57,803 bases of DNA from the NCBI GenBank assembly GCA_035353855.1, contig DAOQAK010000021.1, forward strand, positions 1 to 57,803, given 5' to 3'. Within the stretch, counting starts at the first letter, position 1; every line of letters starts with the position of its first letter. This DNA is from Bacteroidales bacterium. Its GTDB lineage: Bacteria > Bacteroidota > Bacteroidia > Bacteroidales > CG2-30-32-10. A program made the translations under genes and the position numbers. Shown piece after piece: positions 24,940 to 34,198 of the stretch. The notes under the pieces are model-generated. The model had not been told where the DNA came from, made no database searches, and saw nothing but the letters and a program-made list of their open reading frames with translations.

Positions 24940-26186
24940 TAAATGATGTTGTAATCATTGGTGGCGGTCCTGCCGGAATAATGGCCGGAATATTTGCAGC
25001 GCAAAACGGCGCAAAAGTTTTGCTTCTTGAAAAAATGCGCGAACCTTTACGAAAATTAAAAATCACCGGCAAAGGAAGATGCAACATCACCAATACCGCG
25101 CCTATGGCTGCATTCCTTACCGAAACGGGTCCGCAGCCAAATTTCTTAAAACCTTCTTTCCTTCGATTTTTTAATGATGACACAGTTGCTTTCTTTGAAC
25201 AGATAGGTGTTAAAACAGTTGTTGAACGTGGCGGTCGTGTTTTTCCCGAAAGCAATTCGGCAGTTGATGTGGCAAATAAAATGCTTGATTACGCCAGATC
25301 ATGCGGAGTTGAAATTCGCTGCAACAGTAAAATAAAAAGATTTATTACAGAAGAAAATAAAGTTACAGCTGTTGAAGTTGCTCCCAACGAAATTATTTAC
25401 GGAAAAACTTTTATCCTTGCAACCGGCGGAGCTTCTTATCCTGCTACAGGTTCGTCGGGTGAAGGCTATCCAATTGCCAGAAATCTTGGGCATCAGGTAA
25501 CACCTATTCGTCCGGCACTTGTTCCTGTTGAGACAAAAGGTGATTCGGCAAAAAATTTGCAAGGCTTAAGTTTAATTAATGTTAAAGTTAATGTGTGGAT
25601 TGACGGGAAAAAAGCCGGTGATGAATTCGGCGAAATGTTGTTCACTCATTTTGGTTTATCAGGTCCAATCATTCTTACTTTAAGTCGAAGATTCAATGAT
25701 GCTATTCAGCAAAAGAAAAAAATTATTTTTTCGATTGACCTAAAACCCGCACTGGATGAGCAAAAGCTCGACAACCGCCTGCAGCGCGATCTGGATGAAA
25801 ACGGAAAAATGAAACTGGTAAATATTTTCAGGAAATGGCTACCTGCAAAATTAATTCCTGAATTCATCAGGTTACTAAATCTTGACGGAGAAAAAATAGC
25901 AGGACAGATTAAATCCGAAGAAAGAAAAAAAATCCGTTTGCTGTTAAAAGATTTTCGTTTTGAGGTTACCGCACTTCGCCCGTTCAGCGAGGCAATCATT
26001 ACTTCAGGCGGCATCAGTCTTGAACAAATAAATTCAAAAACACTGGCATCGAAAATTTATCCTAACCTTTTCTTTGCAGGTGAAGTCCTTGATCTGGATG
26101 CCAACACCGGAGGTTATAATTTGCAAATTGCTTTTTCAACAGGAGTATTGGCCGGAGAACAGGCTGCGTGGATGGCACTGGGCTAA
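24936..26186 (+). CDS. HI0933/YhiN-family flavoprotein
   Basis: The 416-residue protein opens with the FAD-binding Rossmann motif VVIIGGGPAGIMAGIFAAQNGAKVLLLEK (residues 5-33). It then has the family signature KLKITGKGRCNITNT, and it ends with FFAGEVLDLDANTGGYNLQIAFSTG. HI0933-like proteins bind FAD and are predicted oxidoreductases with no agreed substrate. The start codon overlaps the stop of the radical SAM gene by four bases, suggesting a shared transcript. The next gene is convergent. Confidence 0.85.
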   Translation: MINDVVIIGGGPAGIMAGIFAAQNGAKVLLLEKMREPLRKLKITGKGRCNITNTAPMAAFLTETGPQPNFLKPSFLRFFNDDTVAFFEQIGVKTVVERGGRVFPESNSAVDVANKMLDYARSCGVEIRCNSKIKRFITEENKVTAVEVAPNEIIYGKTFILATGGASYPATGSSGEGYPIARNLGHQVTPIRPALVPVETKGDSAKNLQGLSLINVKVNVWIDGKKAGDEFGEMLFTHFGLSGPIILTLSRRFNDAIQQKKKIIFSIDLKPALDEQKLDNRLQRDLDENGKMKLVNIFRKWLPAKLIPEFIRLLNLDGEKIAGQIKSEERKKIRLLLKDFRFEVTALRPFSEAIITSGGISLEQINSKTLASKIYPNLFFAGEVLDLDANTGGYNLQIAFSTGVLAGEQAAWMALG

Positions 26187-26270
26187 AAATTTCAATTCAT
26201 TTTTACAGATTGTCTTGAAGTTTTTTCACGAAATATAAACTGAGTTTTTATAGTTATCTAAAAACTTTGA

Positions 26271-27437
26271 TTATTTCAAAACTTCAATTCCAAGAAGTCT
26301 ACAGGCACAATTCAATAATTCCTTGCAATCGCCGGGGAATATCAGATGATGGTTACCAAGCGGATTTTGCTTTAAAAGTTTTACTTCATTTTCATTTAAC
26401 TTCACTTCAATCTGAGTACGACAGGCTGTAGCTGACTTTGGGCGACCTGTAATTTTTGTAGTTGCAATAAATGCTTTGCTTAACTTATTATCAAAACGGA
26501 AAATCGTAATCAAATCACTTTTGAAATCGCCTTCAATTGCAGTGCCTTTGTTTGTTTCGAAATGTGTCTTCACAGAATAATCAGAAACCAGAGCCGGTGC
26601 AATTGTGCAATGCGAAAACATGCAAACATCATCAGTAACCTTGTTAACATTGGCAATCCATGGAACAATTCCTGTTATTTCTTTGCAAAGCATCATACCT
26701 GCTATTGCAGTAATATCGCCTTCACAACCGGCAGGAAAACCTTCGTGATTTAATTTTGCAAGTGGCAGGCATGCCGTAACACTATCCTTCTGAACCATCG
26801 GAAAACATTCAACTGTAATTGCATCAAGGTTCCATTTTTTTATTGCGTCGTTCAAGAGTTCATCAACTTTTGCTGTATCAGTTAAATCAAAATTCTTTTT
26901 TTCAGAATAAAATTTTAGAAATGATTCAGAAGGTTTGTACTCAGAAAAATGATTCAGTTTACTCCATGAAATTTCTATTAGTTTAATTCCTAATTTATTT
27001 TCCAATATTGTTGAAGGAATTGCAGAAGCGATGAGCCAATCCGAAACTTGCCCTATTAGCCCTAGCTTTTTCCCTTTTAAATCTTCCAATGCTTTTTTTA
27101 CTACAGAAAAGTTTTTAAGAATTTCTTTTGTTTCGGGTTCTTCTTCATCTAACAATATTGAAGAAATATTTTTTTCATTCAGGTATGCCTTGACTTCCGT
27201 AGCTGAAGCATACGAATTATCGTGTTGCGAACCTATAAGTAAATAAAAGCATCCTTCCAAAACCTGCATCTTTGCTGGTTGTTCAGAGCCACCAGTTAGA
27301 AAAAACAAAACATCAGCATTATTTTCAACAATCTCATATTTTTCTTTAGAAATTAATTTTTCAATTCGTTTAATCGCATTTTTATAAACAGATTCTGCTG
27401 CTCCATTAAATGCTAATAATTTTATTTTTATGTTCAT
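26271..27437 (-). CDS. L-fucose/L-arabinose isomerase-like protein
   Basis: The 388-residue protein resembles the COG2407 sugar-isomerase superfamily. It has an N-terminal alpha/beta region with LLIGSQHDNSYASATEVKAYL, a middle domain with DAITVECFPM, CEGDITAIAGMMLCKEIT and MFSHCTIAPALV, and a C-terminal beta domain with ITGRPKSATACRTQIEV. The Glu and Asp of CEGD and the His of SHCT fit metal-binding positions of the family. No sugar kinase, aldolase or transporter lies nearby, so the substrate is open. The family match is moderate. Confidence 0.65.
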   Translation of the reverse strand: MNIKIKLLAFNGAAESVYKNAIKRIEKLISKEKYEIVENNADVLFFLTGGSEQPAKMQVLEGCFYLLIGSQHDNSYASATEVKAYLNEKNISSILLDEEEPETKEILKNFSVVKKALEDLKGKKLGLIGQVSDWLIASAIPSTILENKLGIKLIEISWSKLNHFSEYKPSESFLKFYSEKKNFDLTDTAKVDELLNDAIKKWNLDAITVECFPMVQKDSVTACLPLAKLNHEGFPAGCEGDITAIAGMMLCKEITGIVPWIANVNKVTDDVCMFSHCTIAPALVSDYSVKTHFETNKGTAIEGDFKSDLITIFRFDNKLSKAFIATTKITGRPKSATACRTQIEVKLNENEVKLLKQNPLGNHHLIFPGDCKELLNCACRLLGIEVLK

Positions 27438-27568
27438 TATTTTATTTTAATTATAACAAATTAATATTTAAACAAAATTTCAAAACTCTTCTAACGCAAT
27501 TAAATAATGACTTTTAATGTTAAGCTTATAATAGAATAGCAATCTCTACAGTATTATAATTTTTCATT

Positions 27569-28195
27569 TTAAAATCCAAATCCAAAATTAATCCCACACC
27601 TTATTCCAGGTATCCAGCCAAATCCATCATCCCATGGCATTGAATACAAACTTAACCCATCAGGAATATACCCTAATTGAGTACCGACAAACAAATCTAT
27701 AACCATACCTGAATATATAGTCTGATGCCCGATTGTAAAACCAAATTTATAGGAGTTTGATTTTTCAATCCCAAAGTCACATTCTGGGTAAACATGTTCT
27801 ATTATATGAGAATATCTAAAGAATGATGACATATAATTTCCATTTAATTTATTATTTTTTTTATGACATAAAAAATATCTCTTGTAATTAATTATGGTCA
27901 TAAAGCCAATAATTTTATATGTCAGATTAGGTTTATCGATATAATTAAATAGAAACGCATTTGTGGTATTGTATTTATAATTTGCATAGATCTCTATTGA
28001 ATTTCGACTATTAATAAATCTTTCGTATGATAATTGATAACTTCCCCATAGCATACCCCAAGGATTAATTTTAATATAATTTTTATCATGACAATTTCTA
28101 AGATCAATAGATAAAGTGTCCTGAGAAAAACTATTATTAAGACTAAACATTAATAATAGCAGGAATACAATTATTATATGAGTTTTTTTAATCAT
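27569..28195 (-). CDS. Secreted outer-membrane-like protein of unknown function
   Basis: The 208-residue protein has a signal peptide (hydrophobic residues 6-20, then SFSQ). Its mature part has alternating aromatic strands (GSYQLSYERFINSRNSIEIYANYKY) and ends GIRCGINFGFGF, a terminal aromatic typical of outer-membrane beta barrels. It looks like a small barrel of the DUF3575 or porin-like kind. The coding sequence is more AT-rich and less conserved in style than its neighbours. It stands alone between the isomerase-like gene and the TMTC-like operon. Confidence 0.55.
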   Translation of the reverse strand: MIKKTHIIIVFLLLLMFSLNNSFSQDTLSIDLRNCHDKNYIKINPWGMLWGSYQLSYERFINSRNSIEIYANYKYNTTNAFLFNYIDKPNLTYKIIGFMTIINYKRYFLCHKKNNKLNGNYMSSFFRYSHIIEHVYPECDFGIEKSNSYKFGFTIGHQTIYSGMVIDLFVGTQLGYIPDGLSLYSMPWDDGFGWIPGIRCGINFGFGF

Positions 28196-28256
28196 AACAA
28201 ATAATAAAAAATATTGTGTATATTTAGAATTATTAATTTTCTATTTTGAAATATTT

Positions 28257-30422
28257 TTATTCTTTACTTACTACCTGCCCTTTACTACTCTCCTCTTTCT
28301 TCTGCAACTCTGCTGCCTTTTGCAAACATTCTTTTGCTTTTGCATCGTTACCCATATTGTGATATGTTCCGCTCATATTTGAATATATCCTGTAATTATC
28401 GGGAGATACAACAAGCGCTTTTTCAAAATATAAAATGGATTGTGCATAATCTTTTTTTATTCCATAAGCAATTCCTAAGTTCTCAAGCAGCGATGCATCA
28501 TCAGCTTTTATTGAATACGCTTTTAATAAATATTCAAGCGACTTATCAATATTATTTAAAACCTTTCCGTAAATCTCACCCATTTTGCTGTATGCAGGAG
28601 CATACTGAGGATTTCTCAATATCAGTGTATCAAGCGTAGCAATTGCGGAATCGGTTTTTCCGGCATCTTCATAAACTGTAGCAATCTGAATATATAAGTC
28701 ATCGTCAAGCTTTTTATATTGCAAAAGACCTTTGTAACTTTCAACAGCTTCAGCATAATCTTTATTCTTGGCGCTTTGTTGTGCACAGTAAAGCCAGTTG
28801 TTCAGCGCTTCTTTCTGTGTAGGATTTAATGTCAGTGTTATTTTAAAATACTCACGGGCTTTTTTATAATCTTCAAGAAAAATCATGGCACGCCCCAGTA
28901 ACACCCAACCAGCATCGTATTTTGGATGAATGGTAACTCCTTTATTCAAATAGGTCAACGCATCTTCAATATATTTCTTTTTCTTAACCGGGTCTTTTTC
29001 TTCGCTAGCCATATCGAGCGAAAGTCCTCCTGCTGAAACATTACACTTTGCCGAATTCGGCGAAACTTTAACATCGGTAGTAAACAACGTGTAATCGTTC
29101 TTCCAAACAAAATTCCTGCTGAATGTTTTTACTGAATAACCCAACAACAAAACACTTCCTATAAGAATAATAGTTTTTTCAGAAACATTTTTTTTCGTCA
29201 TAAGCCAGTTGAAAAAATATGCAGCAATTATTGTGAAGCCCAGCAATGGCATATACATGAAACGGTCGTTCATAAATGTTCCTATCGAAAACACCAGGTT
29301 CGAAACAATTGAAAAGGTAAACATGAAATATAAAATCCCATACGAAACAACATTTCTTTTCTTCAATTTCAGTATTGCAAACACAATAAGTCCTACATAT
29401 ATTAATAACGGAATTATTGCCCTGACATCCGTCATATTAATTATCGGTATTTGTTTCGGATAATAATCATGGGTAAGTGGATGCGGGAACACCAGCAATA
29501 TCAAGTATTTTCCCCATGTCAGTAAAACTGTTGCGAATTTTTGCATGGCAGTTGCATCAATAAATGGATTATTCAAAAGTTCATTGTCAATGGAAGCGCC
29601 CATAAAAAATCCCAGAACTTTATATCGTATCAAAATAAAAACTATACTTGTAATAAATAAAAATACGGTCTGTTTGATTGTTTCAATAATATTTGCTTTC
29701 CTGAAAAACAATAGGGTTAGCGGAACTACAGCAACAAATGTTATTGTATTTTCTTTCGACATCAGTCCTACAAAAAATATAAGCTGCGCCAAAATAAGAT
29801 GAAGAATTTTTTTATCTTCAAGATATTTTAAAATAAAATACAATGCAGCAAACGAACCTAAAAAACTCATCAGTTCATCACGGCCTTTAATATTGGCAAC
29901 ACACTCAACATGCAACGGATGAGCTGCAAATAGTACACTCGCCAGGAATGGAATAGTCAAATACCATTTTGTATTTTTATCAGCAGGAAATAGCATCAGC
30001 AAAACTTTATATATCAGCACACATGAAAATGCATACATTAATATATTAATAAGGTGGCTGATAAACGGGCTTAAGCCAAACAGCTGATACTCGAGTGCAA
30101 ATGTAATAAGCGACATCGGTCTGTAACGCCCACCTGCTACAAGGTTTTTCTGTATACCAAAAAATCCAACAAACGTATCATGACTTAAAATATCATCAAT
30201 GCCTTTAACACCCTGCTTTGTAAACGCATTGTCAGTAATGGTCAGACGGTCGTCGAGCGTGTAAGCATTAAAAAGTGAATTGGAATAAATCAGAAAAGCA
30301 ATCAAAAATAAGATATAGTACGGATTGGTATCAGGTTTTTTTTTCAACTGTTTCTGGGTATTCTGCTGAGAAATATTTTTTTGATTTTTATTGCCTGAAT
30401 TTTTCTGGTTTGTATTTTTCAT
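28257..30422 (-). CDS. TMTC-like multi-pass membrane protein with TPR repeats (second copy)
   Basis: The 721-residue protein has an N-terminal Lys/Gln/Asn-rich tail and about eleven membrane helices (residues 35-450). Glycosyltransferase-C-like motifs include AYTLDDRLTI near the first loop, HPLHVECVANIKGRDELMSF, and FPHPLTHDYYPKQIPI. Five or more TPR units follow (about 480-710). This is the architecture of eukaryotic TMTC protein O-mannosyltransferases and of uncharacterised bacterial relatives. It is probably an envelope glycosyltransferase using a lipid-linked sugar. It lies 22 bases after a paralogue, and both follow a NamZ-like gene. Confidence 0.78.
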   Translation of the reverse strand: MKNTNQKNSGNKNQKNISQQNTQKQLKKKPDTNPYYILFLIAFLIYSNSLFNAYTLDDRLTITDNAFTKQGVKGIDDILSHDTFVGFFGIQKNLVAGGRYRPMSLITFALEYQLFGLSPFISHLINILMYAFSCVLIYKVLLMLFPADKNTKWYLTIPFLASVLFAAHPLHVECVANIKGRDELMSFLGSFAALYFILKYLEDKKILHLILAQLIFFVGLMSKENTITFVAVVPLTLLFFRKANIIETIKQTVFLFITSIVFILIRYKVLGFFMGASIDNELLNNPFIDATAMQKFATVLLTWGKYLILLVFPHPLTHDYYPKQIPIINMTDVRAIIPLLIYVGLIVFAILKLKKRNVVSYGILYFMFTFSIVSNLVFSIGTFMNDRFMYMPLLGFTIIAAYFFNWLMTKKNVSEKTIILIGSVLLLGYSVKTFSRNFVWKNDYTLFTTDVKVSPNSAKCNVSAGGLSLDMASEEKDPVKKKKYIEDALTYLNKGVTIHPKYDAGWVLLGRAMIFLEDYKKAREYFKITLTLNPTQKEALNNWLYCAQQSAKNKDYAEAVESYKGLLQYKKLDDDLYIQIATVYEDAGKTDSAIATLDTLILRNPQYAPAYSKMGEIYGKVLNNIDKSLEYLLKAYSIKADDASLLENLGIAYGIKKDYAQSILYFEKALVVSPDNYRIYSNMSGTYHNMGNDAKAKECLQKAAELQKKEESSKGQVVSKE

Positions 30423-30444
30423 TTTCCGGGTAAAATATTTGAAT

Positions 30445-32586
30445 TTATTTTTGTTTCGACAGATACATTGCTTTTACAAAATAATAATTAGCTTTTTCCG
30501 CATTACCAAGTGCATCATATGTTTTACCGATATTCCTGCAAACTGAAGCATTTGTAGAATCCAGTTGTAATGCTTTTTCAAGATATAGAAGTGAGTTTTT
30601 ATAATCCGATTTCATTCCATATATAATTCCCAAATTCTCTAATGTTGGTTGAAATTTCGGATTGATCGAATATGCTTTTTCCAAACATTCCAACGATTTT
30701 TTAAAATCTTTTTTATCTAATGCATAATACTTTGCCAGTTGGTTGTATGCATCAATATAATCGGGTTTCATTTTCAAAGCATAATTAATAATAGTAATGG
30801 CTGTATCGGTATTGCCTTTCCTGTTATATATATCAGCAATATTAGAATAGTAATTCACTTCGGGTTTTTGCGAATTCAGATAATTATAAACTGTTAATGC
30901 TTTATCATCCTGTTTTAATTCCTGGTAATGAAAAGCAATATATGAATAGTTATGCAACGCCGATTCATTGAGTGTGTCGAGCTTCAAAACTTTTTTTAAT
31001 GCCACTTCTGCTTCATCATATTTTTCGAGGTAAATAGAAACTTCACCTAAGCAATTCCAACCTTCAATATTTCGTTCATATATCCCGACACCTTTTTTAA
31101 ATAATTCATAAGCTTCCTGGTAATATGTATTTTTCTTTTCTTCATTTTTTTCATCACGACCTTTAGCCAAATACATGGAACCTGCGATAACATTACACCT
31201 GCTGCTGTTTACCGAGGTCTTTGCATCAGTAGTATAAAGTGTATAATTATCTTTCCATGCTGTATTTCGCGAAATGGTTTTTACAGAATATAAAAGCAAT
31301 ACACACGATAAAATCAGCGGTACATAATTTTTTAAATTTCTTTCTTTAACTATTTTAAATAAGGTAATGAATAAATATGTTAAAACAATGATAAACCCTA
31401 ACGATGGGATAAACATAAAACGCTCGTTCATGAATAATCCCAGGTTAAATAAAAGATTCGATGTTACCGAAAATGTGATGAGATAAAACAAAATTCCAAA
31501 AGAAATAATATTCCTGCTTTTTATTTTCAATAAAGCATATACACCCATAGCCACATAAATTATTAAGGGAACTATAGCTCTAACATCAGCCCAGTTAATA
31601 ATAGGAATTTGTTTAGGATAATAATCATGAGTAAGCGGATGCGGGAATACAAGTAATATCAAATACTTCAGCCATGTGAACATAACTGTTGCATATCGTT
31701 CGGAAGTAGTTGCATACAAAAACGGGTTATGAAATAATTCTGTTATTACAACCTCTTTCGTTGAGAATCCTATCACTAAAAATCGTATTATAAAATATAC
31801 AATTGTTCCGGCAACCAACGGGAGTATAGTATAAATATATTTTTTCAATTCTGCTTTTCTGAAAAAATAAATTGTCAGCGGGATGACAGCAATGAATGTA
31901 ACAGCATTCTCTTTTGAGAATACGCCAAAGACCATGAAAAGAAACGAATAAAAAAGGTATATCCGTTTTTCTTCATCAATATATTTAAGCGAAAAATACA
32001 GCGACATGATTGCACCGATCATACACATTACTTCATCGGCACTCTTGATATTCGCAGCAACTTCGGTATGAATGGGATGTGCAGCAAATAACAGAGCTGC
32101 AACAAATGGTATCGAGGTATACCATTTATCGGCTTTAAATTCAGAAAATATTTTTTTTAGAGTAATAAAAAGTAAAAAGCAAAGCAAGGAATACATAAAT
32201 ATATGTACCAAATGCATAGGAAATGCTTTCATTCCGAAAAGCTGAACTTCAATAGCAAAAAGTACTTGAGACAACGGACGATAACGTCCTCCCTGGTAAA
32301 TTGCAGAAGCATCACTACCTTGCCCTCCCAGTTGGTCGTGAGTTAAAATATCAGTAATACCGGAAAAACCTTTTTTAGTAAAATTATTATTTTCAATCAT
32401 CAACCCGTCGTCAAGGGCATAACCATTTACCAGTGTATTTGTATAAAGAAAAAAAGCAAATAAAAAAATTATCAGCGATGGGTACTTGTTGAACAGGATA
32501 ATAAATTTATTTTTTTTTTCGGGCGCTTTCTTCTGGATTGGCTTTTGCCCACTCCTATTCATGGAAGTTGATTTTATCTTACTCAT
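30445..32586 (-). CDS. TMTC-like multi-pass membrane protein with TPR repeats (first copy)
   Basis: The 713-residue protein has the same layout as the next gene: a basic cytoplasmic tail, about eleven helices (30-440) and C-terminal TPRs (about 470-705). It shares the invariant block FPHPLTHDYYPKQIPI and the related blocks GYALDDGLMIENNNF and HPIHTEVAANIKSADEVMCM. The Asp pair in the first loop is the expected catalytic or metal-binding position of GT-C enzymes (family knowledge). The two genes are an evident tandem duplication whose loops have since diverged. This suggests different acceptors or sugars. Confidence 0.78.
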   Translation of the reverse strand: MSKIKSTSMNRSGQKPIQKKAPEKKNKFIILFNKYPSLIIFLFAFFLYTNTLVNGYALDDGLMIENNNFTKKGFSGITDILTHDQLGGQGSDASAIYQGGRYRPLSQVLFAIEVQLFGMKAFPMHLVHIFMYSLLCFLLFITLKKIFSEFKADKWYTSIPFVAALLFAAHPIHTEVAANIKSADEVMCMIGAIMSLYFSLKYIDEEKRIYLFYSFLFMVFGVFSKENAVTFIAVIPLTIYFFRKAELKKYIYTILPLVAGTIVYFIIRFLVIGFSTKEVVITELFHNPFLYATTSERYATVMFTWLKYLILLVFPHPLTHDYYPKQIPIINWADVRAIVPLIIYVAMGVYALLKIKSRNIISFGILFYLITFSVTSNLLFNLGLFMNERFMFIPSLGFIIVLTYLFITLFKIVKERNLKNYVPLILSCVLLLYSVKTISRNTAWKDNYTLYTTDAKTSVNSSRCNVIAGSMYLAKGRDEKNEEKKNTYYQEAYELFKKGVGIYERNIEGWNCLGEVSIYLEKYDEAEVALKKVLKLDTLNESALHNYSYIAFHYQELKQDDKALTVYNYLNSQKPEVNYYSNIADIYNRKGNTDTAITIINYALKMKPDYIDAYNQLAKYYALDKKDFKKSLECLEKAYSINPKFQPTLENLGIIYGMKSDYKNSLLYLEKALQLDSTNASVCRNIGKTYDALGNAEKANYYFVKAMYLSKQK

Positions 32587-32623
32587 AATATTTTATTCCT
32601 GTTCTTTAAAACAGATAATATTT

Positions 32624-33832
32624 TTATTCAAAATCGGGATACAGAATATATTTCTTTCTTATTGCTTTATATGCATCAAGTCCGCTTTTCCACGACTCAC
32701 GGATTTCTTCTTCACTTTTACCTGAAATTATTTGTTCTTTCAGAACGGCGTTTCCGGCAAGGTTATTAAAATAGTTATTAAAGAAATTAAGCGAATCGTT
32801 CATTTCTTTATATGTTGCCTGTAGCCAGTAAATATATATCTGGCGAAGGCTTTTTACATAAATTTCCGAAAAATTAGTAAGATCGTAACCGTAACATTTC
32901 TCACCCTTGTATGGCGGATTTGCACAACCTGCAACGCTTTGAGGAGTAAATGAAAATTTTTTATTTTTTATAAATGGACTGCCAATAACCTGGAAAGGTT
33001 TTTCGGTGCCCCTACCCACTGAAATTTTTGTTCCTTCAAATAAACCAAGCGAAGGATACAAATACACTGCATCCATATTCGGAAGGTTTGGTGATGGAGG
33101 AATAGGAAGAATATACATATAAGAATGATTATAATCATCAACTGTTATATATCTAAGATTGCATTTTACGCCATTCTTCAGCCACCCTTCGCCATTAACC
33201 ATGCAGGCATACTCAGCAGCCGTTAATCCATATACTATAGGAACCGGATGTAATCCGGCAAAAGATGTAAATTCTTTTTCAAGCACCGGACCGTCAATAT
33301 AATATCCATTCGGGTTAGGCCTGTCGAGAATTAAAAATTCAATATTGTTTTCGGCACAAGCCTCCATAACATAGGTCATTGTAGAAATGTATGTATAAAA
33401 TCGAACGCCAACATCTTGTATATCGTACACAACAATGTCAATGCCTTTAAGGTCGGCATTTTTAGGTTTGTAATGCTTGCCATACAACGAAACTATTGGT
33501 AATCCGGTAATGGAGTCTACAGAGTTTGAAATATTTTTTCCTGCTTCGGTCTTTCCGCGAAAACCATGCTCAGGGCAGAATATTTTTTTTATGGTAATCC
33601 CTGCATTTAACAAACTATCAACAAGGCTTACCTTTCCTATTTTAGATGTTTGATTAGCAACAATAGCAACATTTTTTCCTTTAAGCACGGGGAAATAAAG
33701 TTCAGTTCTTTCTGCTCCATTCCTGATACTGTCGTCTGTTATAGTCTTTGCAGATGTATCAACATACCTAATCTGCGCCTCTGCATTATAACCGCATAAT
33801 AATACAAATACTATTATTATAATCTGCCTCAT
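32624..33832 (-). CDS. namZ: NamZ-like exo-beta-N-acetylmuramidase (DUF1343), exported
   Basis: Counted from the ATG at 33832, the 402-residue protein has a signal peptide (RQIIIIVFVLLCGYNAEAQ). The DUF1343 core follows, with VANQTSKIG, FCPEHGFRG, VYDIQDVGVRFYTYISTM, LDRPNPNGYYIDGP and SVGRGTEKPFQVIGSPF. Characterised relatives (NamZ/YbbC of Bacillus, NamZ of Tannerella) release MurNAc from the non-reducing end of peptidoglycan fragments. It heads an operon with the two TMTC-like genes. A TTG start at 33853 is excluded because it lies in the TATATTTG promoter box. MurQ at 11608-12405 acts on the phosphorylated form of the likely product. Confidence 0.85.
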   Translation of the reverse strand: MRQIIIIVFVLLCGYNAEAQIRYVDTSAKTITDDSIRNGAERTELYFPVLKGKNVAIVANQTSKIGKVSLVDSLLNAGITIKKIFCPEHGFRGKTEAGKNISNSVDSITGLPIVSLYGKHYKPKNADLKGIDIVVYDIQDVGVRFYTYISTMTYVMEACAENNIEFLILDRPNPNGYYIDGPVLEKEFTSFAGLHPVPIVYGLTAAEYACMVNGEGWLKNGVKCNLRYITVDDYNHSYMYILPIPPSPNLPNMDAVYLYPSLGLFEGTKISVGRGTEKPFQVIGSPFIKNKKFSFTPQSVAGCANPPYKGEKCYGYDLTNFSEIYVKSLRQIYIYWLQATYKEMNDSLNFFNNYFNNLAGNAVLKEQIISGKSEEEIRESWKSGLDAYKAIRKKYILYPDFE

Positions 33833-33850
33833 AGTTTTATTGTAAAAATG

Positions 33851-33858
33851 CAAATATA
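33851..33858 (-). promoter_or_regulatory. Bacteroidota -7 box for the namZ-TMTC operon
   Basis: The minus strand reads TATATTTG, an exact TAnnTTTG match, about 20 bases before the ATG at 33832. The last three bases of the box are the TTG that a simple frame search would take as a start. Confidence 0.55.
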
Positions 33859-34161
33859 ATTCCTATTTTAAATAGTTGAAAGAAATAATTTTAGATTTTA
33901 GATTTGATGATTTAAGATTTATTTATTCGCTATCTACTCTTGAAAAATAACAAGTATATAACCAGCAGTAAAGAATAAATGACCACCTATGACTATGCCG
34001 GAAGGCGGATAATGACAATTAATAACCAAGCCACAGGCTGAAAATAAAAGCGAAGTATTTTAATGATGAATGATAATTTTTAAATGTGTGCAAGTAGTAT
34101 TCACTCAAAATATCATTTCCTTTCTTTCAAATAATATTTTCAGAACTTAGTTTTATTTATC
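33859..34161. other. Gene-free intergenic region
   Basis: About 300 bases between divergent genes contain short repeated words of the form TTTTAGATTT and GATTTAAGATTT near the left end. Only stop-riddled frames are seen elsewhere. No tRNA-like cloverleaf, terminator or strong palindrome was seen. The right edge holds the promoter box of the permease gene. Confidence 0.5.
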
Positions 34162-34169
34162 TACTTTTG
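34162..34169 (+). promoter_or_regulatory. Bacteroidota -7 box for the LolC/E-like permease gene
   Basis: TACTTTTG matches TAnnTTTG and lies 29 bases before the TTG start at 34199. The -33 region reads TTTC instead of TTTG. Confidence 0.45.
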
Positions 34170-34198
34170 TGATTATGATTTCTCTATAATATTTTTTA

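Noticed and set aside
24866..25255. 129-codon minus-strand frame opposite the radical SAM/flavoprotein junction
   Set aside because: The opposite strand encodes the conserved C-terminus of one protein and the FAD motif of the next. The frame has no family features.
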